64,000 bases of DNA from positions 558,001 to 622,000 of the forward strand of contig JAJSPD010000020.1 of NCBI GenBank assembly GCA_021307315.1, written 5' to 3'. Position 1 is the first letter of the stretch, and every line of letters starts with the position of its first letter. The notes beneath the pieces are model-generated. The model was given only the letters and a program-made list of their open reading frames with translations. It was not told the DNA's origin and searched no databases. Shown piece by piece: positions 1 to 11,200 of this stretch. A program made the translations under genes and the position numbers. The DNA is from Bisporella sp. PMI_857. Its lineage: Eukaryota; Ascomycota; Leotiomycetes; Helotiales; Helotiaceae.

Positions 1-597
1 ACTTGTATCCTTATGGAGAAAAAATATTGTCCAATCTTGATTTCTAACATGCGCTTGATCTGGCATCATCAATTCCGCTAGCATATGTTCATCTCCTGTA
101 ATTGCAACTGGATATTGGTGCTCCATTATTGGACCTTTGTCTATATCAAATGAGGCTACCAGGATGTACTCTACATGATTCTCTGTCTGCCCCCGAGGGT
201 ATTGCGACCGCAGCTTCCGCTGATTGTGTGCATCCGGATTATATTTGCGGGGTGCAGATAGGGACGAATGCGGCGAGTGCTGTGAAGACATGCCGCTTGA
301 AGGAGTCTTCGAATTTGAGCTCGGATCTGATGTGCGATCTGTATCAATCATTGGAGGATTTGGGCTTCTTGATGGTCTTGAGTGTCTTGACATGGCGGAG
401 GGTGATCGGGAGGAGGGGAAAGATGATAGGGAAGTTCTGCGATTGTTGATACCGGAACTGCCATTTGAAATGGTGGTCGTGACTACTGTGTCAGACGTGC
501 CGGAGTTTCCCCTGGTATTGGGACGCTGCATTGCCAATGCTTTCTTAGTAGCCTTTGTGGTATGGTAGATGGGAGCATAAGGAAGAGCGGACGCCAT
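1..597 (-). CDS. Afi1/MesA-type polarity protein, N-terminal part (runs off left edge)
   Basis: An open minus-strand frame runs from the ATG at 597 to base 1 without a stop: 199 codons, so the C-terminus lies outside the window. Residues 1 to about 140 are Ser/Pro/Thr-rich and look disordered. Then comes a conserved block with motifs [20 protein letters not shown] and [20 protein letters not shown], which I recognise as the start of the Afi1 (Arf3-interacting) docking domain. In this family that domain precedes a SPA/DENN-like region. Family knowledge: yeast Afi1 binds the GTPase Arf3 at the bud cortex, and Aspergillus MesA stabilises the polarity axis at hyphal tips. The gene is divergent from the light-chain gene starting at 1201. 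The domain call is strong. Splicing further downstream cannot be judged. Confidence 0.8.
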   Translation of the reverse strand, partial: MASALPYAPIYHTTKATKKALAMQRPNTRGNSGTSDTVVTTTISNGSSGINNRRTSLSSFPSSRSPSAMSRHSRPSRSPNPPMIDTDRTSDPSSNSKTPSSGMSSQHSPHSSLSAPRKYNPDAHNQRKLRSQYPRGQTENHVEYILVASFDIDKGPIMEHQYPVAITGDEHMLAELMMPDQAHVRNQDWTIFFLHKDTS

Positions 598-1200
598 GGT
601 CGAACGCTTTTTTGGACCCTGCCCCGGATACAGCACTAGCCGCTTCAACTAAGCTGGTAAAGATTGTCCTGATCCACTCTCTAACGCCGGCTCGTTCGGT
701 ATTGGGGCTGACCCAGCGCGAATCGGTATATTTGATAATCCTGGGTATATGAAAGTTCACGAAGTTAAAATATTCAGATGAAATACAGTTGGTTTGTTGA
801 ATAGAAGTTAAAAATCCGAAGAATAATACAATTAAATATAATATATTCAATAGAGGTGATTCAATTAAAGATTGTCCAACGCGCCGCGTACTTACAGTCC
901 AATTCAGGGGTAGAAACAAGGGTCCGCATTGCTCTACCAATAGGATGCTACAGCCTTGCTCAGCCTTCAGCCTTGCGGTTTGTTTACATCCATGTTTTCT
1001 CGACCCTAAGGAACTTGACATTTGTATCATTGCATTAAATTGTTTAAAACTCGAAGGGCAACCTGGTAGCTCGTACATCTAAAATCATCACTTCATCGCC
1101 ATCATACCCTCCACTACCTTATCGCTTGGTAATCATCGAAAGTAGCAAGCGCAACGCGACTCGTTCCTTCCTCTTCGTTTTCAAAAAAGCGACGTCAAAC
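598..1200. promoter_or_regulatory. Divergent intergenic region between the Afi1-type and EF-hand genes
   Basis: This 603-bp stretch separates two divergently oriented start codons and must hold both promoters. The middle (about 770-860) is AT-rich. The right end (about 1085-1200) is pyrimidine-rich, as in fungal 5' leaders. A 177-codon minus-strand frame here has no recognisable domain and starts with poor codon composition, so I treat it as noise. Confidence 0.5.
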
Positions 1201-2124
1201 ATGGCGACTTCTTACAAACCATCTCCTTTGTCATATGGCTCACCGCGGGCATCCCCCTTCCGTCGGCCAGAGTCACCTCATTCTCCATCGCCTTTGCGAC
1301 ACCAGACGTCCACTCCGCAAACCTCACCAACTAAAACCGCTGCCCCTACAACACCCTCCCGATTAGCAAGCCAGTCAGCGGTGACCACAAAGAGCGAAGA
1401 GAAGACGCCGCGCGGACTACAGTCGGCATTCAAAGAGAGGGAAATAGAACTATCACCCACCCGAGGCGCCAACACCCTTTCTTCTAGCAAAATGGCCACG
1501 TCACGAATGATAGGAGATACCAATGCACTGTCGAGGCTACAACCTGCGCAAGTGAGAGAGCTTAGAGAAGGATTTCAGATTCTGGATAGAGACAGTGATG
1601 GCCAGGTAGGCAGAGAGGATGTAGCAGATATGTTAACGCAGCTTGGCACGTATTTCTCGCTCCTAATATTTACTGCTACCAGTTCTAACATGAATCAAAT
1701 AGGACTGCCTGCCAACAACTCAGATATCGCCGCCTTCTTTCCACCAGGTACACCACAGACCGTGACCCTACCGACCTTCATGAACTCAATTGCTGGACTT
1801 CTCGCTGCACTTTCGCCAAGTGCAGAGCTGCTATCTGCGTTCTCGGCATTCGATGAGGATGACAGTGGACAGATTGATCTTGCCGAGTTGAGAGATGCAT
1901 TGCTGCACACGGCGCCAGAGAATGGTGACCGTCTATTAACAGAGAGGGAGATTGACAAGGCCATATCAGGCTTCACTGGCAGGAGAGCGTTCCAGAGACA
2001 TACTGGCGGAGGCGGTATGGGAATGGGCAAGAAAGGAGAAGTATTTAGGTATCAAGAGTTTGTATCGAGTATTGCAGGAGGTGCAAATAACGACGGAAAA
2101 GGCGAGAGGGAAGAGGAAGAATAG
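1201..2124 (+). CDS. Myosin regulatory light chain-like EF-hand protein
   Basis: Exons 1201-1645 and 1703-2124 give 288 residues. Residues 1-100 are Ser/Pro-rich and look disordered. The rest is a calmodulin/light-chain fold with a first EF-hand loop DRDSDGQVGRED (about 129-140) and a second loop DEDDSGQIDLAEL, followed by a conserved GEVFRYQEF segment. Fungal proteins of this shape are annotated as myosin II regulatory light chain (Rlc1/Cdc4 relatives), acting in septum and contractile-ring function. The start at 1201 (ATGGCGACTTCT) is chosen over the in-frame non-ATG extension at 1126. The intron 1646-1702 is 57 nt, keeps frame, begins GC rather than GT, and has a CTAAC branch site. Removing it restores LTQLG-LPANN, whereas reading through inserts 19 odd residues. 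Confidence 0.8.
   Translation: MATSYKPSPLSYGSPRASPFRRPESPHSPSPLRHQTSTPQTSPTKTAAPTTPSRLASQSAVTTKSEEKTPRGLQSAFKEREIELSPTRGANTLSSSKMATSRMIGDTNALSRLQPAQVRELREGFQILDRDSDGQVGREDVADMLTQLGTYFSLLIFTATSSNMNQIGLPANNSDIAAFFPPGTPQTVTLPTFMNSIAGLLAALSPSAELLSAFSAFDEDDSGQIDLAELRDALLHTAPENGDRLLTEREIDKAISGFTGRRAFQRHTGGGGMGMGKKGEVFRYQEFVSSIAGGANNDGKGEREEEE
1646..1702 (+). other. Probable GC-AG intron in the light-chain gene
   Basis: The donor is GCACGT after CTTG, the branch motif CTAAC is at about 1684-1688, and the acceptor is AATAG at 1702. The length is 57 nt, a multiple of three, so a gene finder would read through it. The nearby GT at 1650 gives a 53-nt intron that breaks the frame. Confidence 0.6.
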
Positions 2125-2692
2125 AGGAAGGTAATCTGCCTCGATGGTATCAGGATGAGTCCTAATGGTAGGGAAAGGCATTTTGTGCATTTGCGATGTG
2201 AGACCATAGCATCAATTGGGCATTCCGTACACTTGATTTATGTCCTACAAGCTTGCCAGTGTTTACTCCTTATATAGTGTCCGCCAACCCCGGTCAGCCC
2301 CTTTAACAAGCGAGGGATAAACAATCCCTTGATGTAGATTATGTCCACCAAGAAGCGCCTCAAAGCTAAACAACGAAACTAAAATGATGGCTAATTGCTG
2401 CCATGCTATACAGAGTGCAGATGCAAGCCATATGCAGCTTTCTTTGCAACGATTCGCCCATCTCAATATCCAACACTTGGCTCCCCCACTTTGTTGTAAC
2501 GGCGGGGTTGGGGATGATGCCAAGCATCGATTTAGCTTCGGAGGCTTATTTCTCACCCGCGGCCGCAGACGTCCACATCTTTTCTTTTTTCAACCTCACT
2601 TCCTCTCTCATCTTCATCCAATTGGTTTTTGCATTTTGTATAGCAGTGCTCTGGCTTCGATCCTTATAACGAATGATAATGTGCTGATAAAG
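2125..2692. other. Intergenic region upstream of the CorA-like gene
   Basis: No supported gene. The frame used by the first CorA-like exon stays open back to an ATG at 2384, so a longer N-terminus cannot be excluded, but that stretch is Cys/His-rich and has no family-like look. Confidence 0.4.
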
Positions 2693-4416
2693 ATGGACGA
2701 TTATATGTTCAAGGCGAATGTAGACCGCTGTAGATATGTTCCCGAGGCAACGAGCTATCTTGAGATCTTAACGTATTCAGTGAGTGATTTATAAGAGAGG
2801 ATGGGTTAAGGATGAAAACTAATGTTCGCGATAGGATCCGAGCTTAAATACTACGGAGGAGCATCCGTTGACTCCTGATGAGTTTGAAAATTTTCTCAAT
2901 CGGAGGGTATGTTACTGTCTACAGAACTTAGAGTATGAGGGAAATTAATGACAATCGACGTATAGGGAGCTTATGCCCCTCCAAAGCTTCCTCCTGGAGT
3001 AGAGCAAAGAGCTTGTATACGATTAATGTGAGTTACTCCAGTAGATTATATGTGGATAGAATGCTAATCAGGATAAGCTTACAACTAAATGCAAAGCACC
3101 CGGAAACTTTCACACCACATATCATCAGTCTGAAACCCGATGCGTATAAGTCAATGGTGGTTACCATGAACCTGCCATACCGAGGTATTGAAAGCACCAG
3201 TGCTGTAGGGCCATTTTTCTGGTGCGCATATGATCAAGATGAAGAGAATCCACATTTACGTATGTTGCGCTTCCCATTCTTCACAGTTTCTTTTCCTTTG
3301 AATATGACATTGACCGGTCCTTAGAAATTGTAAACCGGAAGAGTGACGTGAGAAAGAAAGGCCTCACTCGCGGCTGGGAACTCATGCTCTCCCACGACGT
3401 CAAAAACGGTATCACAAACGGCTATGCGAAAGGCACACCAAGTTCGGACTTGGTAGAATGCATCAAACATCTGCGAGCATGCGTATTGCAAGTCGGGCAT
3501 CCATTACTACTACCTATCATCATATACAGCCATGACGTGAGCTTCAAAACAGACATCAAACAGCGCGAGGCACGTGACTGGCTGCGGAAGCTAGAGCATG
3601 CTGTTTCCATGCGTACAGAGATCCAGGAGAATGAAGGATATGTGAAGGAAGGTGTGGTGGATTTGGATGCCGTCAATCGTGATTTGGTAGAGTGCCATTC
3701 GCAGGTCCTGTGGAAACGCCCGAAAGCGTACCTGGAGATCCTGAGGGGTATTGAGATGTCACTGAATCGATTCTACGATCGATTGCCAGAAGATAGAAAA
3801 GATGAAACGATGCGGAAATTGCAGTTAAGTATGAAGGCACGAATGGAGTTTTATCGGGTCAAACTACAGGGTATCGAGAGCTATGCATACACCACATTGC
3901 AACGTCTAGATATCCAACGAAGCGCTGTTTGTACCCCATCTTATCCTTTGGACCAGAGAAGCAAAAGCTAATGTTTGACAGCTTTACAATATCATTGCTC
4001 AAAAAGAGTCAAAGCTAAACTTCCAAATGGCCGGCGAGCAACGCAAACTTGCTCACGCATCCAAGCGGGATTCTGCAGCCATGAAGATCATCTCCCTCCT
4101 CGGTGCCATTTTCTTCCCCGGCGTGTATCTCGCCTCCGTCTTCAGCATGACTTTTTTCAACTTCCAAGCCGATAACCCCGGGCCCCAGCTGTCAGACAAG
4201 TTCTGGATTTATTGGGCGGTGACGTTGCCATTAACGATCCTGTTTGTGGGAGTGTGGTATGTGTGGGAAAAGAAGAGAGAGGCACGGTATGAAATGGAGG
4301 ATAAAGATTTGGAGAAGGGCAGCGAGGACATGGAGAAGATTATCATGGCGACGATGAGAAAGAGGACGATGAGTAAGGCGAGTACGTGGGATACGGGGTC
4401 GAAGAAGAGTGAGTGA
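2693..4416 (+). CDS. CorA-like (Mg2+ transporter-like) fungal membrane protein
   Basis: Six exons: 2693-2779, 2835-2906, 2966-3027, 3078-3259, 3325-3926, 3982-4416; 479 residues. Every junction keeps frame and has GT donors (GTGAGT, GTATGT, GTTTGT). Family-diagnostic segments are GPFFWCAYDQDE, VRKKGLTRGWELMLSHD, GTPSSDLVECIKHL, a helical stretch with DLVECHSQVLWKRP, and AQKESKLNFQMAGEQRKLAHASKRDS just before two membrane helices. The first helix has the fungal motif LASVFSMTFFNF. The second is IYWAVTLPLTILFVGVWYVW. The last 45 residues are charged and cytosolic-looking. True CorA channels carry GMN after the first helix. Here that position reads SMTFF, so ion transport is not certain. The start at 2693 has a good context, but an upstream in-frame ATG exists. 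Confidence 0.8.
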
Positions 4417-5956
4417 CATGTGCGTTAGAGGATGGGTGGATTGGAAGTAGAGGAAGAAGGGAGTGGGTTGGGTACTCAGACTTCTTTTGGATCATTTCAG
4501 CAACAAATTTTCACGCCGTAACGAGATGAGACGGAATGATGTTTAACGACACGCTACGAATTACGACATACGTTGGTTTTTGATCCTGGCGTATAACGAG
4601 TTATAAAAGATACAGGTTACCAACTGCATAGGACACATAGAGAAAATCGAGCCTTATACATTATATCACCTTCAATCCGAGGTCACATTCAAATATAATA
4701 TACGAAGATTTCTGAATCACTAACTCGACCTAACAAGGAGGGTTCTGACTTCCAGAATGCTGGGTAGTCAGGAACGCCGCGATAGCCATTATGACTTCAA
4801 TTTCATAATTTTGACATGGGTGTGCGTAGTCCAGAGGCGTAGCCATCAGCTTACAAAATTGGCAGGTCCTATCAGTCTGGAATCTGCTCTTCATAACGCC
4901 TTCGTCTCAAAATTGATACTTGTATCTCCAACTTGGAATACGCAAACTCGGAAATTCAAATAATACGGTGATATGAGAATGAGAATTCTGTGCACCAAAC
5001 TTTGCGCTCTTTGGGTTGACTTTTGTCCTCGCGACCAAGATTGCGGGCACTCTTTACTTAGTAGAAAGGCAAAATGAATGCTTATAAGTAGTGTTTGCTT
5101 ACAGGAAGTTTACTGAGAGTTTTATACTATACAGTTTAATATTTCAAAATCGTCCTTTAGCCTTTGTGCTCAACATAACGTTTAACTTTTAGAAACTAAG
5201 GACGCTTTTATATTCTGTATGGTAATGCAGAATCAAACATGAAAGCTAGTGCAAGTTTAAATATCACTTTAAACTCATCTCCTGCGTTAAGGGGGCAAAG
5301 CAGTGGTCTAAAAGTAAGACATATAAATTGATACTGGCTTCGGGTTTAAATATGCAGTGTTAAGTGCCGGCCATTTAAAAGGAAGCTTTTGATTTCAAGT
5401 TTATACCACAATAAGAAAAACTCCTAAAAGCTTCGCACGAATGTAAGGCGAGACTCAAAAATAATGCCTCGGCCTACAGAAAGCCTAGTAGGGAGCTCTA
5501 ATTTAAAGTATAGATTTCAAGAGGTAACATCATGTTTCTGAGTGTAGCTTTTGGTGGCAACCTTTAGGTGCTAATTTGGTAACTAAAAGCTAATAAAATG
5601 AGTGTGAGACAACAAGAAGCAGCATCAAAAGAATTGCTCTTGCAAGCAAGCTCAAAAACACTCCTCCTTTCACCGCTCTCCTAAATTTCCTTCCCGCACT
5701 AGTGAGTCGAGTGTTGAACTTTGTCTCTTCACTCTTTTTCCTCTCATCTCAGCTTGTTGTTCAACAAACCCGCTAATAATCCAGGACATCACAACTTGCC
5801 AGTGTCCTATAATTATCAAACCGACAATTTTTTGCGTAAAACCGGAGAAAGCACCCTGTATTCGCACTATTGTAGTCAAAGTTCGACGAGCCAGGGAAAC
5901 CATTGACGGTCGAGCCTGGGAAGGTGAGGTAGTCTGCCCCCTCAAGCAAATTAGTA
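4417..5956. other. Gene-poor 1.5-kb intergenic stretch
   Basis: Moderately AT-rich. Only short frames occur (66-100 codons), none with a recognisable domain or supporting splice sites. No repeat or RNA gene seen. Confidence 0.5.
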
Positions 5957-6602
5957 TTAAGCTGGCCATCCATCTTCATCCAACATCTCGAATTCCTTCA
6001 TCGGCAAAGATGGAAGTTGAAGCACTCCCTCGTCATCAATAAAATCATCCTTCTTCCCCGTAAACCCCCATTTCTCGACGTAGGCCCACACATTACGCTC
6101 CAAGTACATCGCGACGTAAGCGGCAGACGCAAATGGCACCCTCCATTCCTTCCAAGACTTGATAGCCTTAGATTCAACCCAATCACCATCCTCAACATCC
6201 CCTGGCATTTCATAAGCCAAATGGTGAATCGCAACTGTCTTGTCACGTGTGCTTCGCTCGTCGAGAATGGCGAGCGTGTCGTTAATAAGGTTTTGTTCTT
6301 CTTCAGGGACTCCTTCCGTGAATTTTTTTAGGTCGTCCAAGGACGAAGAGAGGAAACCGCTCTCGATTGGGTCAAGCAGCCCGACGGTTCCTTCCTCAAA
6401 TTCTGTCTGCGACGGATCCTGTGCGAGGCACCATATGTTGGTTGTACCTCGTGGCCTCTGAGACTCTACCACGAACTCCTTGACAAGCTATAAGAAAACA
6501 TAGATCAGCATAACTCAAGATTCCTAAGCATTAATTCCAGAGTATTCCAGACTTTACCTCAACGGAGACATTAGCGATGCAGAAGAACAAGACTGTAGTC
6601 AT
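5957..6602 (-). CDS. Small acidic protein of unknown function (DUF6924-like)
   Basis: Two exons, 6602-6558 and 6487-5957, joined by a 70-nt intron (GTAAAG donor, TATAG acceptor), give 191 residues. The joined N-terminus reads MTTVLFFCIANVSVE-LVKEFV. Later segments include IHHLAYEMPGD, KSWKEWRVPFASA and an acidic C-terminus. No signal peptide or membrane span is seen, so it is probably cytosolic. It reminds me of uncharacterised fungal proteins now grouped as DUF6924. That is a recollection, not a search result. No function is assigned. The gene lies just downstream of the small secreted-protein gene, on the same strand. The longest unspliced frame would wrongly start at 6472. Confidence 0.6.
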
Positions 6603-6787
6603 TTTTACTTGAAGCTGAACTGCGCAACAAACGGTTAAAGGGTATAATGGGCGAGTTTTCTAAATAATTCGATGTAGGAAAGGTGAATAGCTGGTAATTA
6701 TTAATGCCTTGATGTAGCACAATTGTTGCGCTGCCGCCCAGGTAAATATTAGTCGCTGTGCTGAAGGGTTCTTGGCTGCCTGCTCGT

Positions 6788-7188
6788 TTAGCCCCCAAAG
6801 ATGTTGCGGCTGCGGTTGATCCTAAAATAGCCACTGCCCTTGGGGAACCAGTACCAGGACCAAAGCCCATAGCTGGGAGCGATGTAATAGTAGGTGCTGT
6901 AGCAGTAGAAAATAGGCTGAGCAGCAGGGATCTTGACGTTTCTGTACAACAAGGCCCATGCATATTAGCAGTTGAGACAAAGCTTTCTGCATCAGGGCTG
7001 AGTGGTTAACGGACAGTTCCATTATATCGGACCATGTCCGGGTTGGTGAGGTCGAGTGGGCGATAGCTGCCGTCGAGGTTAAGGAAGGCGACTGATTCAT
7101 TGGTCAAGGCGCCTTGCTCTACGAAGGTGGGTTTTGCTAAGGCTGGGAGCGCCACGGAGATGGCTGTAATGAAGAAGCTAAGTTTCAT
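6788..7188 (-). CDS. Small secreted protein, 3' structure unresolved
   Basis: Exon 1 starts at 7188 and begins MKLSFFITAISVALPALA, a clear signal peptide ending near residue 18. It continues with a short mature part containing two N-x-S/T sequons up to about 7010, where the unspliced frame stops at 7006. Further on, a plausible continuation at 6940-6788 is rich in Tyr and Trp (it includes IFYCYSTYYY and GLWSWYWFPKGSGYF) and ends with a stop. A pyrimidine-rich acceptor TTGTTGTACAG precedes it. No canonical donor joins the two frames in phase: GTTAAC (phase 1) leads into a different frame running to 6571. The gene is therefore either misread by me, spliced with a weak donor, or broken. Extracellular location is inferred from the signal peptide. 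The family is unknown. Confidence 0.45.
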
Positions 7189-8243
7189 TTTGATAGTTGA
7201 AGGCGTTTTCTTCTGAAGTGCCTAGCTGGTCTGATGGGAACTTGGGCTTGAGAGATTGTAGATAGTGATGCCAACAGCACGGGTTGAGAGGGAATGGATA
7301 GATAAATGTCGAATCAGCCACTTTCTCAATTACGATTTTAATCTTTAATCTCTTGACGGAGATAAAAGTTCCTTGCAGCCTCTAGGTATCACCATAATTG
7401 CTTGTTCAATAGCACACGCTCTGGACACGGCTCATCTTTAGAACCTCTCGCCACCTGTCCGGGGAGTGAAACCATGGGTGAAGACTTTGATAGCCATAAA
7501 CCCCAGCTTTTAGTTGCCATTTAGTCATATTTCACGAACTGAAACCTTTAATTATGCCTGACACATTGCATGCCCGATGTGGTCGAGCTATCCATATCGT
7601 ACGAGAAACCCTGGCAGGAAGGCACAATATGATATTCGGTAACATAACTGTAACACTAGTGACTCGCAAAATTTATAGATATTCCAAAAAAAGGAAGTGG
7701 TATAGCTGTTCCTGAAGAAAATGCTGTGCAGATGTGTAAATGATTGGTATGCTGAATACTTTATACAACTCTGCCGTGTCTTCTCACAGCGCTATAAGAA
7801 TTGCCATCTATGCAACGCGTTAGTGGGATCTTGTAATGACGAACGATAAGAAAAAAGCTTTTGGTATGTGCTAATGATCATTCAGCGTTTTGACTATTTA
7901 TACTATGTAAAGTCTGCAGGCAAGCATGAGAAAAGGAAGCTCACTATGTTGCCAGTACCCCACGATACTCAGCCTCTTCTGCATATATTCTAAAGCCAGT
8001 ATTTCTTCTCATAACAATACAAGTGCTTGATACGTCTTGGAGATCGGGCATGCGTTTGATTTTTTGGGCTTTATTTTTACTTGGAGTTACCATTGACTTT
8101 AATGACCTTACTTACTCAACCGAGATAAACTTGGTATAGGGCTTAAGCATAAATAGCCGCGTCTATGTTCTATCTATAATACATATGTGCTTTTAAATGA
8201 AGAAGTCCTGATACCGTACTTGAAAATATCCACTCTTGTCGCG
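7189..8243. other. Intergenic region between secreted protein and ABC transporter
   Basis: About 1 kb with no supported gene. It holds the promoter of the secreted-protein gene (right of 7188) and the 3' flank of the ABC transporter. No repeats or RNA genes recognised. Confidence 0.45.
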
Positions 8244-11200
8244 TCAATGTACAGCAGCTTTCCTAATCCCCTCCAAATCCCCTGATTCCTCGCACAAACG
8301 CCGGAACACAGCACCATCACCACTATGCTCAAGCAGTTTGCTAATCTTACCCTGCTCCACGACCTGTCCCTCACTCAATACCACCACTTCATCGTAGTCA
8401 GCAATCGTCTGTAGTCGATGGGCGATAGTCAGGACAGTTGTGCCAGCTGCGACACTGGCGCGCAATCCTGCCTGAATTAGAGCATCAGCTGCATGGTCAA
8501 TAGATGCAGTTGCTTCATCCAGCACAAGAATCCGGGAACGTCGAAGGAGTGCGCGAGCGATGCAGAGAAGCTGTCTCTGACCACGCGAGAGGACGGTGGC
8601 AGGATGATCCAAGTCTAGGCGTTGTAGTCTGGGTCTGCCTTCCGCAGATTCTGAATCAGCAGCGTCAATAAGACGGACCATACTCAATAAATCCAACATA
8701 TCGGTATCGCTATATTGTTGCAACGGGTCTAAATTATCACGAATGCTGCCTTCAAATAGCGTGGGATCTTGTGGGACAACCGTTATGGTTTGACGGAGAC
8801 GCTCGAGGGGAATTGATGCTATGTCGATATCATCGATGGTTATACGCCCAGTTTCTGCCTCAAGACCACGAATCAGAGACAAGGTCAGTGAACTCTTTCC
8901 TGCACCTGTTCGTCCAACGATTGCAATACGGCTTCCAGCAGTGACCTTAAAATTTATGTTTCGCAAAACAGGATCCAGCTCCGGAGCATAGCGTGTGGTA
9001 TAGCTCTCAAAACATATTTGTCCTCTAGTGGGCCAGTCACTCGCTAGCTCAGAAGCATGCTTAGTCAGTGTGGATGCTTCCTGGTCAATTTCCATGTATT
9101 CATTAATCCGGTCCATAGAATTAAATTCTTGTTGAACCATGGCATATAGCTGTACGGACCACATGACAAGGTCCACGAACGTGACTGCGTAAGTGAGAAT
9201 CAGGCCAGCAGCACCGGGATCAATGGTGGCAGAATTTCCAAGTACGAATGCACCCGTCGAGGAAGAAATGATGCCACCAATAATACCAATGCGAAGCATG
9301 AGCCACTGCGTGCCGGCCCAAAGTAGATTATATGGCTTGTTCCATTCATCGATAAATAGACGGTTTTGTGTTAGGAATTGGTTCGATGCAACATAGGCTC
9401 GAATGCTGATGGCCCCTGATAAGGTCTCGCTCAATTGTTGGTTAAGAGGCGAGCGTGAGACGGCTTCGATGCGCTTTAGATCTCGTGAACTACTAACGTA
9501 GAGCGTGGCCACGAGGTAATATGCTATGGTGATAAAGATAGCGATGATGAGAAAGTAGGGGATAACGATCGATATCACAATCATGATCATGACTATTGAG
9601 CAGATTATCATAAAACCAATAGATGAAAACCGCCCGAGATTCATGTCTAGCGCTCGAACATCGTTGGAGAATCGGTTGGTAATTTGTCCCAACGGGACTT
9701 GATCGAAGAACTGCAGTTTCGCATGAAGAACAGAATGCAAAAGCCTTGCATATATCTTTGATGAGGCGTTGAGTGCTCCCCAGTATGCGAAAGCATCGCG
9801 GAAAAATGTGGCAAGTGCATACCCAAAGCAGATTAGCGCATATATAGCCAGATAATAGCCAGCATTGACCTTTTCGGCCTCCCGATTCGGTCCTCCAGGA
9901 GCGGCGTGAATGGCCAAGTTATCATACTGGTACGCCCACACTTTTATCCAAAGATTGGTTCCAAGCAGGACAAGCTGCTGGAGGGCAAAACCAAATAGAA
10001 GCATGACCCAATACCAGAAAGGACCTAGAACACTAAGGTATGAGTTTATAGTCGACCAGGTAATTGCACCTTCGGCTTTGCTTTCAGTGTAATTTGGCTT
10101 TGGACTTGACTCTTCAGCGCCACCGAGCACGTCATTCTGAAGTGCTTTGGATACAGAAGCCTCTCCACTTTGGATATCTTCAGTTAATTCAGATGTATCC
10201 TTAGAAAGCCCTGCTTCGTCCTGACTAGCTCGGACAAACAATCCTTGGGTGACCATATCTGCTGGCGTGCCATCATATTTGACCTGGCCCTCTTCAAGTA
10301 AGACAACATATGCACTATGGGGAATGGCGAGTTGCGTATTGTGGGTAACGAGAATGCAAGTACGATCTTGCATCAAATTTCCTTGAATCGCGTGCGAGAA
10401 GATGCTGTTAGCCGTGCGGGCATCGACAGCACTAAGACAATCATCCAGTAACACGTGCGTAGCTCGACTATACAATGCTCTAGCTAAAGATACTCTCTGC
10501 TTCTGACCACCGGATAGCCGATTTCCGTTTTCGCCAGCAAGTGTAGAGTCCCCTTTGTCAAGCGCAATGAGATCCTCCCGAAGTGCGACAGAAGAGATCA
10601 CTGCATCATACCGCTGACCATCAAAAGGCTGACCAAACAAAATATTCTCCCGTATTGTACGATTGAGAATCCATGGCTCTTGTGGGCAGTATGCAGTCGT
10701 CTTTGACAAAAATTGGGTATCGGTTGGCATATCAAAGAAGTGATTTGACGAATCCTGTCGTTCATGAGGAAGGAAGACTCGGCCGCTCAATAGCTGCATC
10801 TCTCCAAGAAGAGCTAGCAGGAGTGACGATTTGCCTGAACCGGTCGGGCCGCAAATGACATTTAGAGCCTTCGGTTTAAATCTAAGCTGAAGATTGCGAA
10901 GGCTAAAGGGCTGAGATGATGATTCATGGTCCGCTTCATTTCCAGCAGAAGCTTCCGTTGGCCATACGATAGTGGCGTTCTCGAAGCCAATTGTCGAATC
11001 ATCGTTGCTTTCTAGCTGTATGTATTTGCCTGTATCTCTCTCATTGAGGAAGGCATCGATACGTAGCACTGACACGTAGGTTTGAAGAAGAAATGTGATG
11101 GAGTCTGCCAGCCGATTTAGAGGAATTTTGATAATTGAAAATATCACAAGTGCAGGAAATGCGGTCGCAGTTCCCAGCTTGTTTTTCCAAACCACCGTAT

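Noticed and set aside
102..568. Two overlapping plus-strand ORFs of about 115 codons
   Set aside because: They are antisense to the Afi1-type coding frame, which has recognisable conserved motifs.
545..1078. 177-codon minus-strand ORF next to the Afi1-type gene
   Set aside because: It overlaps the Afi1 start in another frame, lies in AT-rich promoter DNA and has no domain-like composition.
5670..5979. Minus-strand ORFs of 68-99 codons after the acidic protein
   Set aside because: They begin inside or at the end of the real gene in other frames and show no splice link.
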